Below are positions 24,965-33,608 of a stretch of DNA of 38,938 bases, in pieces; the stretch's first letter is position 1, and the number at the start of each line of letters is the position of its first letter. This DNA is from Saccharofermentans sp. (GTDB taxonomy: Bacteria > Bacillota > Clostridia > Saccharofermentanales > Saccharofermentanaceae), in NCBI GenBank assembly GCA_024403695.1, contig JAKSRI010000025.1, positions 1-38,938 of the forward strand, given 5' to 3'. The notes below the pieces were generated by a model, which was given only the letters and a program-made list of their open reading frames with translations, had not been told where the DNA came from and did not search any database. Position numbers and translations under genes: made by a program.

Positions 24965-26046
24965 GTGTAGTAAGTGTTAAGGCTTCACGTGATTATAAAG
25001 TAACAATTGGTGCAGGTGTAATTAGTCAGGTTGGTTCTATCCTGAAGGAAGTTGCTCCTGGAATCACCAAGGCTCTCGTTGTAAGTGATACAAATACTAA
25101 GGCTTTGTATGCTGATAAGGTTAAGGCTCTTATCGAGGCTGAAGGTATACAGGTTAGTGAGTATACTTTCGAGGCTGGAGAGCAGAGCAAGAATATTGAG
25201 ACTATCGCTGCTATGTGGGGCGTTATGGCCAAGGCAGGTTTTACAAGAACTGATGCTATCGTATCCGTTGGTGGTGGTGTTGCTGGTGATATGAGTGGTT
25301 TTGCCGCAGCAACTTTCCTCAGAGGAATTAAGGTAGTTCAGGTTCCAACTTCACTTCTTGCCATGGTTGATGCATGTGTTGGTGGTAAGACAGGAATTGA
25401 CCTTAAGGAAGGAAAGAATCTTGCAGGTGCTTTCCATCAGCCTTCCGCAGTTATTGAGGATGCAGATTGTCTCGCTACACTTCCAGATGAGGTGTTTACA
25501 GAAGGTATGGCAGAGGTAATTAAGTACGCATGTATCATGGATACTGAGCTGTACGATCTCCTTAATGCTAACAGTAGCAGAGGAATTGCTATTCGTGAGG
25601 ATAGCGAACTCATGGACAAAATCGTTACTAAGTGCGTTGCTGATAAGGCATACGTAATCGAAGTTGATGAGCACGATAACGGTCTTCGTCAGACACTTAA
25701 CTTTGGTCACACTATCGGTCACGTAATCGAGCGTAATAGCAACTTTACTCTCGCTCACGGTGTAAGCGTTGCCAAGGGAATGGGCATTATTATTGACAGT
25801 GCTCTTGCCGCAGGTACTCTTAATGCCGAAGATGCAGTTAAGATGAAGAATCTTATTATGGCATATGGTCTTCCAGTAACTGATCCAATCACTCCGGAGG
25901 ATGCAGTAAGTGGCGCTCTTAACGATAAGAAGAAGCGTGGCAATACAATCTCACTTATTGTTGTTAATAATATCGGCAAGGCAGAGATTGTTAAGATGAC
26001 TCCAGATGATCTCCTCGTATTCCTTAAGGGTGGTTCCAAGGTATGA
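24961..26046 (+). CDS. aroB: 3-dehydroquinate synthase
   Basis: The 361-residue product converts DAHP to 3-dehydroquinate using NAD+ and a divalent metal, second step of the pathway. Conserved sequence includes GGGVAGDMSGFAAATFLRG, VPTSLLAMVDACVGGKTGID, NLAGAFHQP and the metal-binding LNFGHTIGHVIE with AHGVSVAKGM. Length is normal and no key residue appears missing. It overlaps tyrA by ATGA at the start and aroA by ATGA at the end, so the run is translationally coupled. Confidence 0.96.
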   Translation: MSVVSVKASRDYKVTIGAGVISQVGSILKEVAPGITKALVVSDTNTKALYADKVKALIEAEGIQVSEYTFEAGEQSKNIETIAAMWGVMAKAGFTRTDAIVSVGGGVAGDMSGFAAATFLRGIKVVQVPTSLLAMVDACVGGKTGIDLKEGKNLAGAFHQPSAVIEDADCLATLPDEVFTEGMAEVIKYACIMDTELYDLLNANSSRGIAIREDSELMDKIVTKCVADKAYVIEVDEHDNGLRQTLNFGHTIGHVIERNSNFTLAHGVSVAKGMGIIIDSALAAGTLNAEDAVKMKNLIMAYGLPVTDPITPEDAVSGALNDKKKRGNTISLIVVNNIGKAEIVKMTPDDLLVFLKGGSKV

Positions 26047-27245
26047 AGATAAATTTTGCTGACAACAAACTCACAGGTAGCATAAAGGCGCCAGCATCTA
26101 AGTCTATCTACCACAGAGAGCTTATTGTGCGTTTCCTTTGTGGTGACCGCGATAACCTGGACGTGCTTCCTGGCGACAACGATGACGTGCAGGCTACGAA
26201 AGCATGTCTTCGTGCGCTCAGAGACGCTAAGGACGGAGATGAGGTTATCCTCCCATGTAACGAAAGCGGTTCTACTCTCAGATTCATGATCCCTGTAGCG
26301 TCTGCTTTTCTCTTAAGAGAGGGCGCGAAAGTGGCGTCAAAGCTGATTTTTACTACTAAGGGAAGACTCTGCGACAGACCTCTTGGTGAACTTGCAGATG
26401 CTATGGCCCCTCACGGAATTAATATTAACAAAAACATGGAAGACCGTACTATCCTCGTTGATGGTACTATGACTTCCGGTACATATACAATTGATGGAAG
26501 TGTCTCCTCCCAGTACATCTCTGGGCTTATTATGGCACTTCCTCTTTTTGTTTCTGAGAGCAGAATTGATGTAACTGGAGGAATTAAGTCAGTTCATTAT
26601 ATCGAGCTTACTGAGAACAGTCTTCGTAAGTATGGCTGTGGAATTAAGCGTGTAGAAGATACTTATCTTCCTGAAGCTGGTGGATATAAGACTGCTCCAC
26701 AGGGTGAGTTCCAGGTGGAGGGTGACTGGAGTAATGGTGCATTTCTTCTCTGCCTTAAGGAGTTTACTGGTGTAGAGGTGACTAACCTTAATATGGAGTC
26801 TGCTCAGGGTGACAAAGCTATCGTGGAGTTTCTTCAGGCTGTAAAGGATAGTAACGGTGGAGAAGTAACATTTGACTGCGCTGATATTCCTGATATCGCA
26901 CCATATATGGCAGTACTTGCAGCTTTCAGAACTTCTAAGACAACATTAACAAGCACAGGTCGACTTCGCATTAAGGAGAGTGACCGTTCAAAGGCTGTGT
27001 GCGAGCAGTTAGCAGCAATTGGAGTTAAGACTCAGGAGAATGAGGACTCCATTGTTATTTATAATTATGAAAATACTGCTCCATCAGATATAATTCTAGA
27101 GTCTTATCATGACCACAGAATGGCTATGTGTGCAGTTCTTATTGCTGCGGCACTTAAGACATCCATCACTATTGATGAGATTGATTGTATGAATAAATCG
27201 TTCCCAGAATTAAGGGAGCTTTGTATAAAGGAGTTATGCTCATGA
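26043..27245 (+). CDS. aroA: 3-phosphoshikimate 1-carboxyvinyltransferase (EPSP synthase)
   Basis: The 400-residue enzyme joins shikimate-3-phosphate and PEP to form EPSP. Visible landmarks: the N-terminal substrate loop PASKSIYHRELIV (equivalent of DKSISHR), NESGSTLRFMIPVASAF, SVSSQYISGLIMALPL, RIKESDRSKAVCEQL, and YHDHRMAMCAVLIAA near the C-terminus. It is a little shorter than the usual 420-450 residues. Variation in the loops (KSIYHRE, ESGSTLRF) resembles a divergent bacterial class; glyphosate sensitivity cannot be judged. Coupled by ATGA overlaps on both sides. Confidence 0.95.
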   Translation: MKINFADNKLTGSIKAPASKSIYHRELIVRFLCGDRDNLDVLPGDNDDVQATKACLRALRDAKDGDEVILPCNESGSTLRFMIPVASAFLLREGAKVASKLIFTTKGRLCDRPLGELADAMAPHGININKNMEDRTILVDGTMTSGTYTIDGSVSSQYISGLIMALPLFVSESRIDVTGGIKSVHYIELTENSLRKYGCGIKRVEDTYLPEAGGYKTAPQGEFQVEGDWSNGAFLLCLKEFTGVEVTNLNMESAQGDKAIVEFLQAVKDSNGGEVTFDCADIPDIAPYMAVLAAFRTSKTTLTSTGRLRIKESDRSKAVCEQLAAIGVKTQENEDSIVIYNYENTAPSDIILESYHDHRMAMCAVLIAAALKTSITIDEIDCMNKSFPELRELCIKELCS

Positions 27246-28336
27246 GCATGAACAGTTTGTATAGAGGTGAAGTTCTTAACCTTGAAATTTACGGTGAGTC
27301 CCATAGCCCTACTATTGGAGTTTATATTGAGGGTTTGCCTGAAGGTGTTAAGCCAGATGTAGAGAAGACAGCTGCACTTATGGCAAGAAGAGCACCTGGT
27401 CAGAACGCATGGTCCACACCTCGTAAGGAGAAGGACGAAGTTCATTTCGAGCAGGTTGATAATAAGCTTCACGGTTACATTATTAACACTAATACTAAGC
27501 CAAAGGATTATGCTTCCATCATGAATAGTCCTCGTCCATCCCATGCAGATTTTACTGCACGTATTAAGTATGGTGACGAGGCAAGCAAGTCTGGTGGTGG
27601 TATTTTCTCTGGTCGTATGACTGCGCCTCTTTGTATCGCAGGCTCTATTGCTCTTAACGAGCTTAATAAGAGAGGCATCGAGATTTATTCTCACGTTAAG
27701 GCCATTGCTGGTGTTAAGGACGAGGGTTATTTCGACAACGCTCCGTTAAGCGCAGAGTATAAGGATAAGCTTGCTGAAGTTAAAACAAAGGAATTCCCTG
27801 TAGTTGATGATGCTAAGGGTGAGGCAATGAAGGAGAAGATTGCTGCTGCTCGTGAGGATCTTGATTCCGTTGGTGGAATTATTGAGACAGTAGTTTATGG
27901 TATGCCAGCGGGTATTGGTGGTCCTATCTTCGGAGGTATCGAGGCTAAGGTTGCCACACTTCTTTATGCTATCCCTGCAGTAAAGGGTGTGGAGTTTGGT
28001 AATGGTTATGAGGTTGCCGAGCTTCGTGGTTCTGAGAATAACGACAGCTTTATTATGGATGGTGATAACGTAACAATGGAGACTAACCACAGTGGTGGTA
28101 TTCTCGGAGGCATTTCCGTTGGCGGAAGTGTAGCTCCAATTGTTGTTAACTGCGCTATTAAGCCAACACCATCAATTTCAAAAGAACAGAAAACTGTTGA
28201 TATCAGTAAGAAGGAAAATACTGTAATATCTATTCATGGAAGACATGACCCATGTATCGTGCCAAGAGCTGTACCTGTAACAGAGGCAGCTGTAGCTTTG
28301 GCGCTTTATGACATGATATTGGCACAGGAGGCATAA
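27242..28336 (+). CDS. aroC: Chorismate synthase
   Basis: The 364-residue FMNH2-dependent enzyme converts EPSP to chorismate. Signatures seen are YGESHSPTIGVYIEGLP near the start, MARRAPGQNAWSTPRKEKDE, SGGGIFSGRMTAPLCIAGSI and GRHDPCIVPRAVPVTEAA near the end. The start at 27242 was preferred over the upstream TTG at 27221 because AAAGGAG lies at 27226-27232 and the family begins near this Met; it makes an ATGA overlap with aroA. Four bases separate its stop from the next gene. FMN is expected to be reduced by another enzyme, since no reductase domain is present. Confidence 0.96.
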   Translation: MSMNSLYRGEVLNLEIYGESHSPTIGVYIEGLPEGVKPDVEKTAALMARRAPGQNAWSTPRKEKDEVHFEQVDNKLHGYIINTNTKPKDYASIMNSPRPSHADFTARIKYGDEASKSGGGIFSGRMTAPLCIAGSIALNELNKRGIEIYSHVKAIAGVKDEGYFDNAPLSAEYKDKLAEVKTKEFPVVDDAKGEAMKEKIAAAREDLDSVGGIIETVVYGMPAGIGGPIFGGIEAKVATLLYAIPAVKGVEFGNGYEVAELRGSENNDSFIMDGDNVTMETNHSGGILGGISVGGSVAPIVVNCAIKPTPSISKEQKTVDISKKENTVISIHGRHDPCIVPRAVPVTEAAVALALYDMILAQEA

Positions 28337-28340
28337 GTAT

Positions 28341-29867
28341 ATGAATATGGATGAGTTGAGAATTCAGATTGACGCAGCGGACAGAGAGCTTCTTGCAGCA
28401 CTTGCCAAGAGAACTGCTATCTCTCGTAAGATTGGTGAGTATAAGAAGATTAATGGTTTGCCAGTTCTTGATAAGTCAAGAGAGGATGCCAAGATGGAGA
28501 GCCTTAAGAATCAGGCTGCTGACGAGATCAAGTCTTATGTAGAGGAGTTCTACAATACTGTATTTGATATTTCCCGCAAGCATCAGGAGAAGCCATTGTT
28601 TGGTGTGCTTGGTCAGCATCTTCCACACACATATTCACCTGCTATCCATAATATTTTTACTGATGAGTATACATATACAATCATTGAGAAGGAGCCAGAG
28701 GAGCTTGATGAGCTCTTTAGCTGCGGTGCTTATGGTGGATTTAACGTAACTATCCCTTATAAGAGAGAGGCTGCTGCTAGATGTGACGTTCTCGAGCAGG
28801 ATGCAGCTGACTGTAATTCTGTTAATACAGTTGTATTTGGTAAGGATGGCAAGACTTACGGATATAACACAGATATCTTTGGATTTTGCTTCATGATTAC
28901 AAGTGCAGGCATTGATCCTAAGGGTCGTAAGTGCCTTATCTTAGGTCATGGTGGCGCAGCTTCTGCCGTTCACTATGGTCTCACAAAGATGGGTGCAGCT
29001 GACGTTAAGTTTGTAGACCTTTACGATGAGATTAACTACGACAATGTATATGATATCTGCGGTGATGCAGAGGTTATTATTAACTGCACACCTGTTGGTA
29101 TGTTCCCTAAGGTAGATAATCAGGTTGTAGATTTAACACGTTTCCCTAAGTGTGATTCTTTCGCAGACGTTGTTTATAACCCTTCACGCACAAAGATTTT
29201 GCAGCAGGCTAAGTCACTTGGTATGAAGACTGCCGGCGGTCTCACAATGCTCGTTGCACAGGCTTATAAGTCATATAAGTTCTTTATCGGTGACAACGAG
29301 GGTGCAGATAAGATTACACCTGAGGCAGGTGAGATGATTAAGAAGGTTGTTACAACTCTCGAGAATCGTATGATGAACATTACACTCATCGGTATGCCAG
29401 GTTGTGGTAAGTCCACATTAGCTAAGGAAATCGCACGTATCACAGGTCGTGAGCTCGTTGATCTCGATGAGGCATATTCTGTAGAGTACGGCGAGTCCCC
29501 ATCTACAACAATTACTGAGAAGGGTGAGGATGCTTTCCGCGCTAACGAGACAAAGCTTGCAGCCAGATATCTCCCTGAGAGCGGTCGTATTCTCAGCACT
29601 GGTGGCGGAATTGTTACACGTGATGAGAACTATTTCTGGCTCAGAAATAATTCCCGTATCATTTATGTTAAGCGTCCACTGGATGTTCTCGCATCTGAGG
29701 ATCGTCCTTTGACAGCACGTGACGGTGTAGAGAAGCTCTATGCTCAGCGTAAAGAAAAGTATGAGGGCCTTGCTGATATCACAGTTGATATCGAGAAGAA
29801 GGAAAATAAGAATGAGTTCCTTTCAGAGGCAATTGCAAGACTTCGTGAGGAAGGTTTTGAAGTATGA
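28341..29867 (+). CDS. Trifunctional chorismate mutase-shikimate dehydrogenase-shikimate kinase
   Basis: One 508-residue chain joins three enzymes. Residues 1-83 are an AroQ-type chorismate mutase (LRIQIDAADRELLAALAKR, then a GEYKKINGLPVLDKSRE region). Residues about 84-330 are shikimate dehydrogenase (AroE): substrate motif HTYSPAIHN, catalytic Lys141 in NVTIPYKR, Asp178 in GYNTDIFGF, NADP loop GHGGAASAV (202-210), and NCTPVGM. Residues about 344-508 are shikimate kinase (AroK): Walker A GMPGCGKST (351-359), Asp376 in VDLDEAY, FRANET (399-404), STGGGIV and lid RPL (455-457). All catalytic residues appear intact, so steps 4 and 5 plus chorismate to prephenate lie on one protein. Met1 and Met3 are alternative starts; GGAGG lies about nine bases upstream. 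Overlaps aroQ by ATGA. Confidence 0.93.
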   Translation: MNMDELRIQIDAADRELLAALAKRTAISRKIGEYKKINGLPVLDKSREDAKMESLKNQAADEIKSYVEEFYNTVFDISRKHQEKPLFGVLGQHLPHTYSPAIHNIFTDEYTYTIIEKEPEELDELFSCGAYGGFNVTIPYKREAAARCDVLEQDAADCNSVNTVVFGKDGKTYGYNTDIFGFCFMITSAGIDPKGRKCLILGHGGAASAVHYGLTKMGAADVKFVDLYDEINYDNVYDICGDAEVIINCTPVGMFPKVDNQVVDLTRFPKCDSFADVVYNPSRTKILQQAKSLGMKTAGGLTMLVAQAYKSYKFFIGDNEGADKITPEAGEMIKKVVTTLENRMMNITLIGMPGCGKSTLAKEIARITGRELVDLDEAYSVEYGESPSTTITEKGEDAFRANETKLAARYLPESGRILSTGGGIVTRDENYFWLRNNSRIIYVKRPLDVLASEDRPLTARDGVEKLYAQRKEKYEGLADITVDIEKKENKNEFLSEAIARLREEGFEV

Positions 29868-30289
29868 AAATTCTTGTATTAAATGGACCTAATCTTAATA
29901 TGCTCGGCATCCGTGAGCCGGATATTTACGGAAAGTCAACTTATAAGGATCTCGTGGAGATGATCGAATCCCACTGCAGTAGTAAGGGAATTGAAGTTCA
30001 GTGTCTCCAAAGTAATCATGAGGGAACACTTGTTGATTATATTCAGCAGGCTTACTTCGATAAGGTTGACGGTATTGTCATTAACCCTGGTGCTTATACG
30101 CATACTTCAGTTGCGTTACTTGATGCACTTAAGGCGGTTCAGATTCCTACAGTTGAAGTACATATTTCTGCTGTAAATGAGCGTGAAGACTTCAGACAGA
30201 TTTCTTATGTTTCTTACATTGCTAAGAAAACAATCATGGGAAAAGGATTTGACGGTTACCTCGAGGCAATTGATTATTTGAATAACTGA
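29864..30289 (+). CDS. aroQ: 3-dehydroquinate dehydratase, type II
   Basis: The 141-residue enzyme removes water from 3-dehydroquinate to give 3-dehydroshikimate, the third pathway step. It shows the complete type II pattern: NGPNLNMLGIREPDIYG with the catalytic Tyr, QSNHEGTLVDYIQ, INPGAYTHTSVALLDAL and VEVHISAVNEREDFR with the catalytic His. Length matches the dodecameric family. It overlaps the trifunctional gene by ATGA and is followed by an intrinsic terminator, closing the operon. Confidence 0.97.
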   Translation: MKILVLNGPNLNMLGIREPDIYGKSTYKDLVEMIESHCSSKGIEVQCLQSNHEGTLVDYIQQAYFDKVDGIVINPGAYTHTSVALLDALKAVQIPTVEVHISAVNEREDFRQISYVSYIAKKTIMGKGFDGYLEAIDYLNN

Positions 30290-30310
30290 TTACTATAAAA
30301 ACACACGAAA

Positions 30311-30338
30311 AACAGCATACTGATGTATGTTGTTTTTT
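30311..30338 (+). terminator. Intrinsic terminator of the aromatic operon
   Basis: AACAGCATAC (30311-30320) pairs with GTATGTTGTT (30324-30333) around a short loop with one G-U pair, running into T-rich sequence to 30338. Its T-tract overlaps the -35 region of the next promoter. Confidence 0.85.
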
Positions 30339-30365
30339 GTATTCAAAAAGAAAGATTGCTATAAT
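30337..30365 (+). promoter_or_regulatory. Promoter for the SseB-like gene
   Basis: TTGTAT (30337-30342), a 17-base spacer, and a perfect TATAAT (30360-30365). Start of transcription is expected near 30372, giving a short leader before ATG 30399. Confidence 0.65.
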
Positions 30366-30398
30366 AGTAAGGCTATTTTGATAACAGAGGGAAAATAT

Positions 30399-31757
30399 AT
30401 GGCATTATTTGGAAAGAAAAAAGACGATAATTCTATTGAGAATATTGAGGATATTGACGAGAAGATTCTCGCAGCTATTGATGAGACTGATGCGGAAGAA
30501 GAACAGCGTAAAGCTGACCGTAAGCAGGCTGAGATAGACAGAATCGCTAAGCAGACAGCTGAGCGTGAGGCTGCTGCAGAAGAGGCTAAGAAGAAGGCTA
30601 CTAAGATTGGCAGAAGATTCTTCATCATGCCTACATCCGTTGAAGTTGGTGACAACGTTCTTAAGGCTACCGGTGCAGTATTTGGTAAGGTTAAGGTAGA
30701 GGATAACGTTTATATTTACCGTCCAAATGGTCAGGTAATCACATCATCCGTATTGTCCATCACATCTGCAGATGACAGAAATGTTGTTCCAGAAGAGGGT
30801 AAGGTTACTGCTGCAGAGGGTGCAGTTGTTACAATCGAACTCGGATTTAAGTTTGGTAATGTTGGACTTGAGCCAGAGAATATTATCCCTGACTATTCCA
30901 TTATCTCTAACGTAAGACCAGCCGCTGCTGCTCGTAAGGATATCGAGAACCCAGCTATCCTTGGTCTCACATGCTACTACAAGGAGTACGCTCAGGATAA
31001 GAAGTTTAATATGGTTCTTGTTAATCATATGGTTAACAGTTACTTCCTGCTCGCTTTACATGATTCAGACAGAATTGGATCTAATGGTAAGCCAGCTAAG
31101 CAGATTGTTACTATTCTTGATAAGGAAGACGAGTCAAAGAGAATGCTTCCTATCTTCACAGATGCAATTGCTCTTATGAGATCTAAGGACAGCATCTTCA
31201 ACGAGGAGCATAAGGCTCAGGTTTCAGTTCTTTCTTTCCAGGAGATTGTAAAGAATGTTCTTCAGGAGGGAATTGATTTTATCATCAACCCTTATGGACC
31301 TGTAGCAGTTAGAATTCCACACGATTTTATCAGTAAGCTTGTTAACAGTGAGTCATATCAGAAGCGTTTTGGCGAGAATGGTGATGCTAAGAGAAAGTAT
31401 CGTAAGGATACAGTTACTGATGGCTCCAAGGTTGCTGTTGGTGCACCTCCAAACACGGAGGAAGTAAGAGCGGTACGTCAGGCTCTTAAGGATTACTGTG
31501 CTACAGTTCCTTCTATTAAGACTGCTGGATTGCTTTGCACAATTAAGAAGGGTGAGGGTCCTGGATATCTTATTATCTTTGATATCCCTAAGTCTGGTGC
31601 ACGTGATGTGTTCATGGGTGCTGCAGAGGTTATTAAGCCATTCCTTAATAGAATTAAGAGAATCGAGTTCTCTAGATATGAGGAAACAGTTTTTGCCGAT
31701 CAGTATTTTGCACAGGAGCCTTTTGATTACGTAAAAAATCCTAATACAGCTGAGTAA
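30399..31757 (+). CDS. SseB-family protein with an added translation-factor-like beta-barrel domain
   Basis: A 452-residue cytoplasmic protein. After a charged coiled segment (about 10-65) comes a beta-barrel resembling domain 2 of EF-Tu-type GTPases (about 68-165: FIMPTSVEVGDNVLKATGAV, VEDNVYIYRPNGQ), with no GTPase part. The rest fits the SseB N-domain (about 185-325, ending in the family's GIDFIINPYGPVAVRIP) and SseB C-domain (about 350-452). SseB relates to serine sensitivity in Enterobacteria, but its molecular role is unclear. The start was set at 30399, where AGAGGG precedes the ATG and the product begins MALFGKKK; the longer reading from 30327 covers the promoter and terminator. Twenty-eight bases separate it from the next gene. 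Confidence 0.78.
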   Translation: MALFGKKKDDNSIENIEDIDEKILAAIDETDAEEEQRKADRKQAEIDRIAKQTAEREAAAEEAKKKATKIGRRFFIMPTSVEVGDNVLKATGAVFGKVKVEDNVYIYRPNGQVITSSVLSITSADDRNVVPEEGKVTAAEGAVVTIELGFKFGNVGLEPENIIPDYSIISNVRPAAAARKDIENPAILGLTCYYKEYAQDKKFNMVLVNHMVNSYFLLALHDSDRIGSNGKPAKQIVTILDKEDESKRMLPIFTDAIALMRSKDSIFNEEHKAQVSVLSFQEIVKNVLQEGIDFIINPYGPVAVRIPHDFISKLVNSESYQKRFGENGDAKRKYRKDTVTDGSKVAVGAPPNTEEVRAVRQALKDYCATVPSIKTAGLLCTIKKGEGPGYLIIFDIPKSGARDVFMGAAEVIKPFLNRIKRIEFSRYEETVFADQYFAQEPFDYVKNPNTAE

Positions 31758-31785
31758 TTGTTCTGATTTCCGGGGAGGGGAATAT

Positions 31786-33588
31786 ATGAAGAAGCCAGTT
31801 AAGTTTTTGATGTCATCCATGCTTACTGCAGCATTGGTAGTAAATATGTATGGCGGTGTTATTTTTGCCGATGAGAACGAAGGTGATGCACCAGTTGTTC
31901 CTGCTGAGGACACTGTTCCTGCAACTGAGGAGGGCGAACCTACTCCAGAAGTAACACCAACACCAGAAGTTACTCCAGAAGTAACACCTGAACCAACAAC
32001 AGAGCCATCACCAGATCCATCACCTGCTGATCCAGGCGATGGTGAGACTGATAATATCGAGAGTTTTGTAGGTCGTCTTTACACAAAGGCTCTTGGTCGT
32101 TATTGTGATGCAGAGGGACTTGCAAACTGGTCTTCAGCTATTAAGTCTTCTAGCTATACAATTAATGAAGTAGCAAGACTTTTCATCACTGGTGAAGAGT
32201 TCAGCAGCTATGATTACAGCAACGAAGATTACGTAAAAATTCTTTATAATACATTCTTTGATCGCGCAGCTGATCCTGAAGGACTCGCGAGCTGGGTAAA
32301 GGCTCTCGAGGATGGAGCATCTAGAGATGCAGTTTTGGCAGGATTTACAGATTCTATCGAGTGGAAGATGCTTTGTAGCTCTTACGGTATTAAGAATCCT
32401 GAAGCTGTTATGGACGATAACATCCAGTATACAAATGAGTTTGTAGATAGATTCTACGTGTATTTCCTTGGCAGACCTGCAGATAAGCAGGGAAGAGAAA
32501 GTTGGGCTAAGCTTATCCGTTCTGGTGAGCTTTCCGCATGTGATGTGGCTTTGGGCTTCGTTTACAGCCAGGAATTTATGAATTCTGAGCATACTACTAG
32601 TGAGTTTGTTCATGCTATGTTCAATGCTTTCCTTGGAAGAGGCGCAGATGCTAATGGTCTTGAGTCCTGGGGTTATCTTTATGAGCATGGATTGTCTCCA
32701 AGATATTTCATCAATGGGTTTGCACACTCTGATGAGTTTGCTAATATCTGTAAAACTTATGGAATTAAGGTTGGTGAAGTAGAAATCACAGAGTCACGAG
32801 ATATGCTCCCACTTGCTACATGTATGGTTTACGATATTTATTCCGCTTTGGAGAGACCAGTTGGTGTAGCTGAGCTTAATTCATGTGCAACAATGCTTCT
32901 TAACAAAGAGGGCATGAATAATATTGTTAAGATGGTATTCTTATCACAGGAATATACTGCTCTTAACAAGACAAACGAAGAGTTTGCGGCTGATGTATAT
33001 AAGTGCATTCTTGGCCGTCCTGCAAATGAAGATGAGATTAGCAATGTTGTAAAGTCACTTTCCAGTGGAACTACACGTAAGGCTGTTATCGATAATATTA
33101 CTTCCAGCAGTGAGTTTAAGGACAAGTGTGCGAAAGCAAATGTTCTTGCTAGACGTAATGCGGCACCAACTTACTTAAGCCAGAAGAAGCAGGATGAGAT
33201 TAATAGTAAGGTTACAGATCTTCAGAGTGCATTTAACTATGCAGCAGGTCTTAAGTACTGGAGACATGATGTAAATCCTGTTACATGTTCAACAAGAGCT
33301 TTGGCAGAGGAGGCAATTAATAGAGGAGAGGGTAACTGCTATGGTATGGCAGCTGTATTCCTTGAGTTGGCACATAACCTCGGATACGAAGGTGTTCAGG
33401 TGGCAGGCCAGGTTCCATCCAGACGTGGTGGTGTTACACCTCATTCATGGGTAGAGCTCTATATCGATGGTAAAACTTATGTGTGCGATCCTGACTTCAC
33501 ATATGGAACAGGACGTAATGGATTGTTGATTCAGTATGGACAGTCCGGTACATGGAGATATATTAGAGAGAGAGAAATTAAACCTTAA
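31786..33588 (+). CDS. Secreted DUF4214-repeat protein with transglutaminase-like domain
   Basis: A 600-residue extracellular protein. It has a signal peptide (residues 1-28, MKKPVKFLMSSMLTAALVV and a likely cut after FA), a Pro/Thr/Glu linker (about 45-88) with VTPEVTPEP repeats, and then six DUF4214 units of about 45 residues. The units start near residues 92, 146, 217, 272, 344 and 399 and follow the pattern F-x-x-x-L-Y-x-x-x-L-G-R-x-A-D-x-x-G-L-x-x-W. The C-terminal part (about 480-600) is a transglutaminase-like cysteine-protease fold with Cys518 (GNCYGMA), His553 (PHSWVEL) and Asp568 (CDPDF). It may crosslink or cleave peptides at the cell surface. The DUF4214 repeats also occur in the zinc-ribbon protein of the kinase cluster. 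GGGGAGGGG is a strong ribosome site. Confidence 0.9.
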   Translation: MKKPVKFLMSSMLTAALVVNMYGGVIFADENEGDAPVVPAEDTVPATEEGEPTPEVTPTPEVTPEVTPEPTTEPSPDPSPADPGDGETDNIESFVGRLYTKALGRYCDAEGLANWSSAIKSSSYTINEVARLFITGEEFSSYDYSNEDYVKILYNTFFDRAADPEGLASWVKALEDGASRDAVLAGFTDSIEWKMLCSSYGIKNPEAVMDDNIQYTNEFVDRFYVYFLGRPADKQGRESWAKLIRSGELSACDVALGFVYSQEFMNSEHTTSEFVHAMFNAFLGRGADANGLESWGYLYEHGLSPRYFINGFAHSDEFANICKTYGIKVGEVEITESRDMLPLATCMVYDIYSALERPVGVAELNSCATMLLNKEGMNNIVKMVFLSQEYTALNKTNEEFAADVYKCILGRPANEDEISNVVKSLSSGTTRKAVIDNITSSSEFKDKCAKANVLARRNAAPTYLSQKKQDEINSKVTDLQSAFNYAAGLKYWRHDVNPVTCSTRALAEEAINRGEGNCYGMAAVFLELAHNLGYEGVQVAGQVPSRRGGVTPHSWVELYIDGKTYVCDPDFTYGTGRNGLLIQYGQSGTWRYIREREIKP

Positions 33589-33608
33589 TAGGAAATGGAG
33601 TAAATGTT

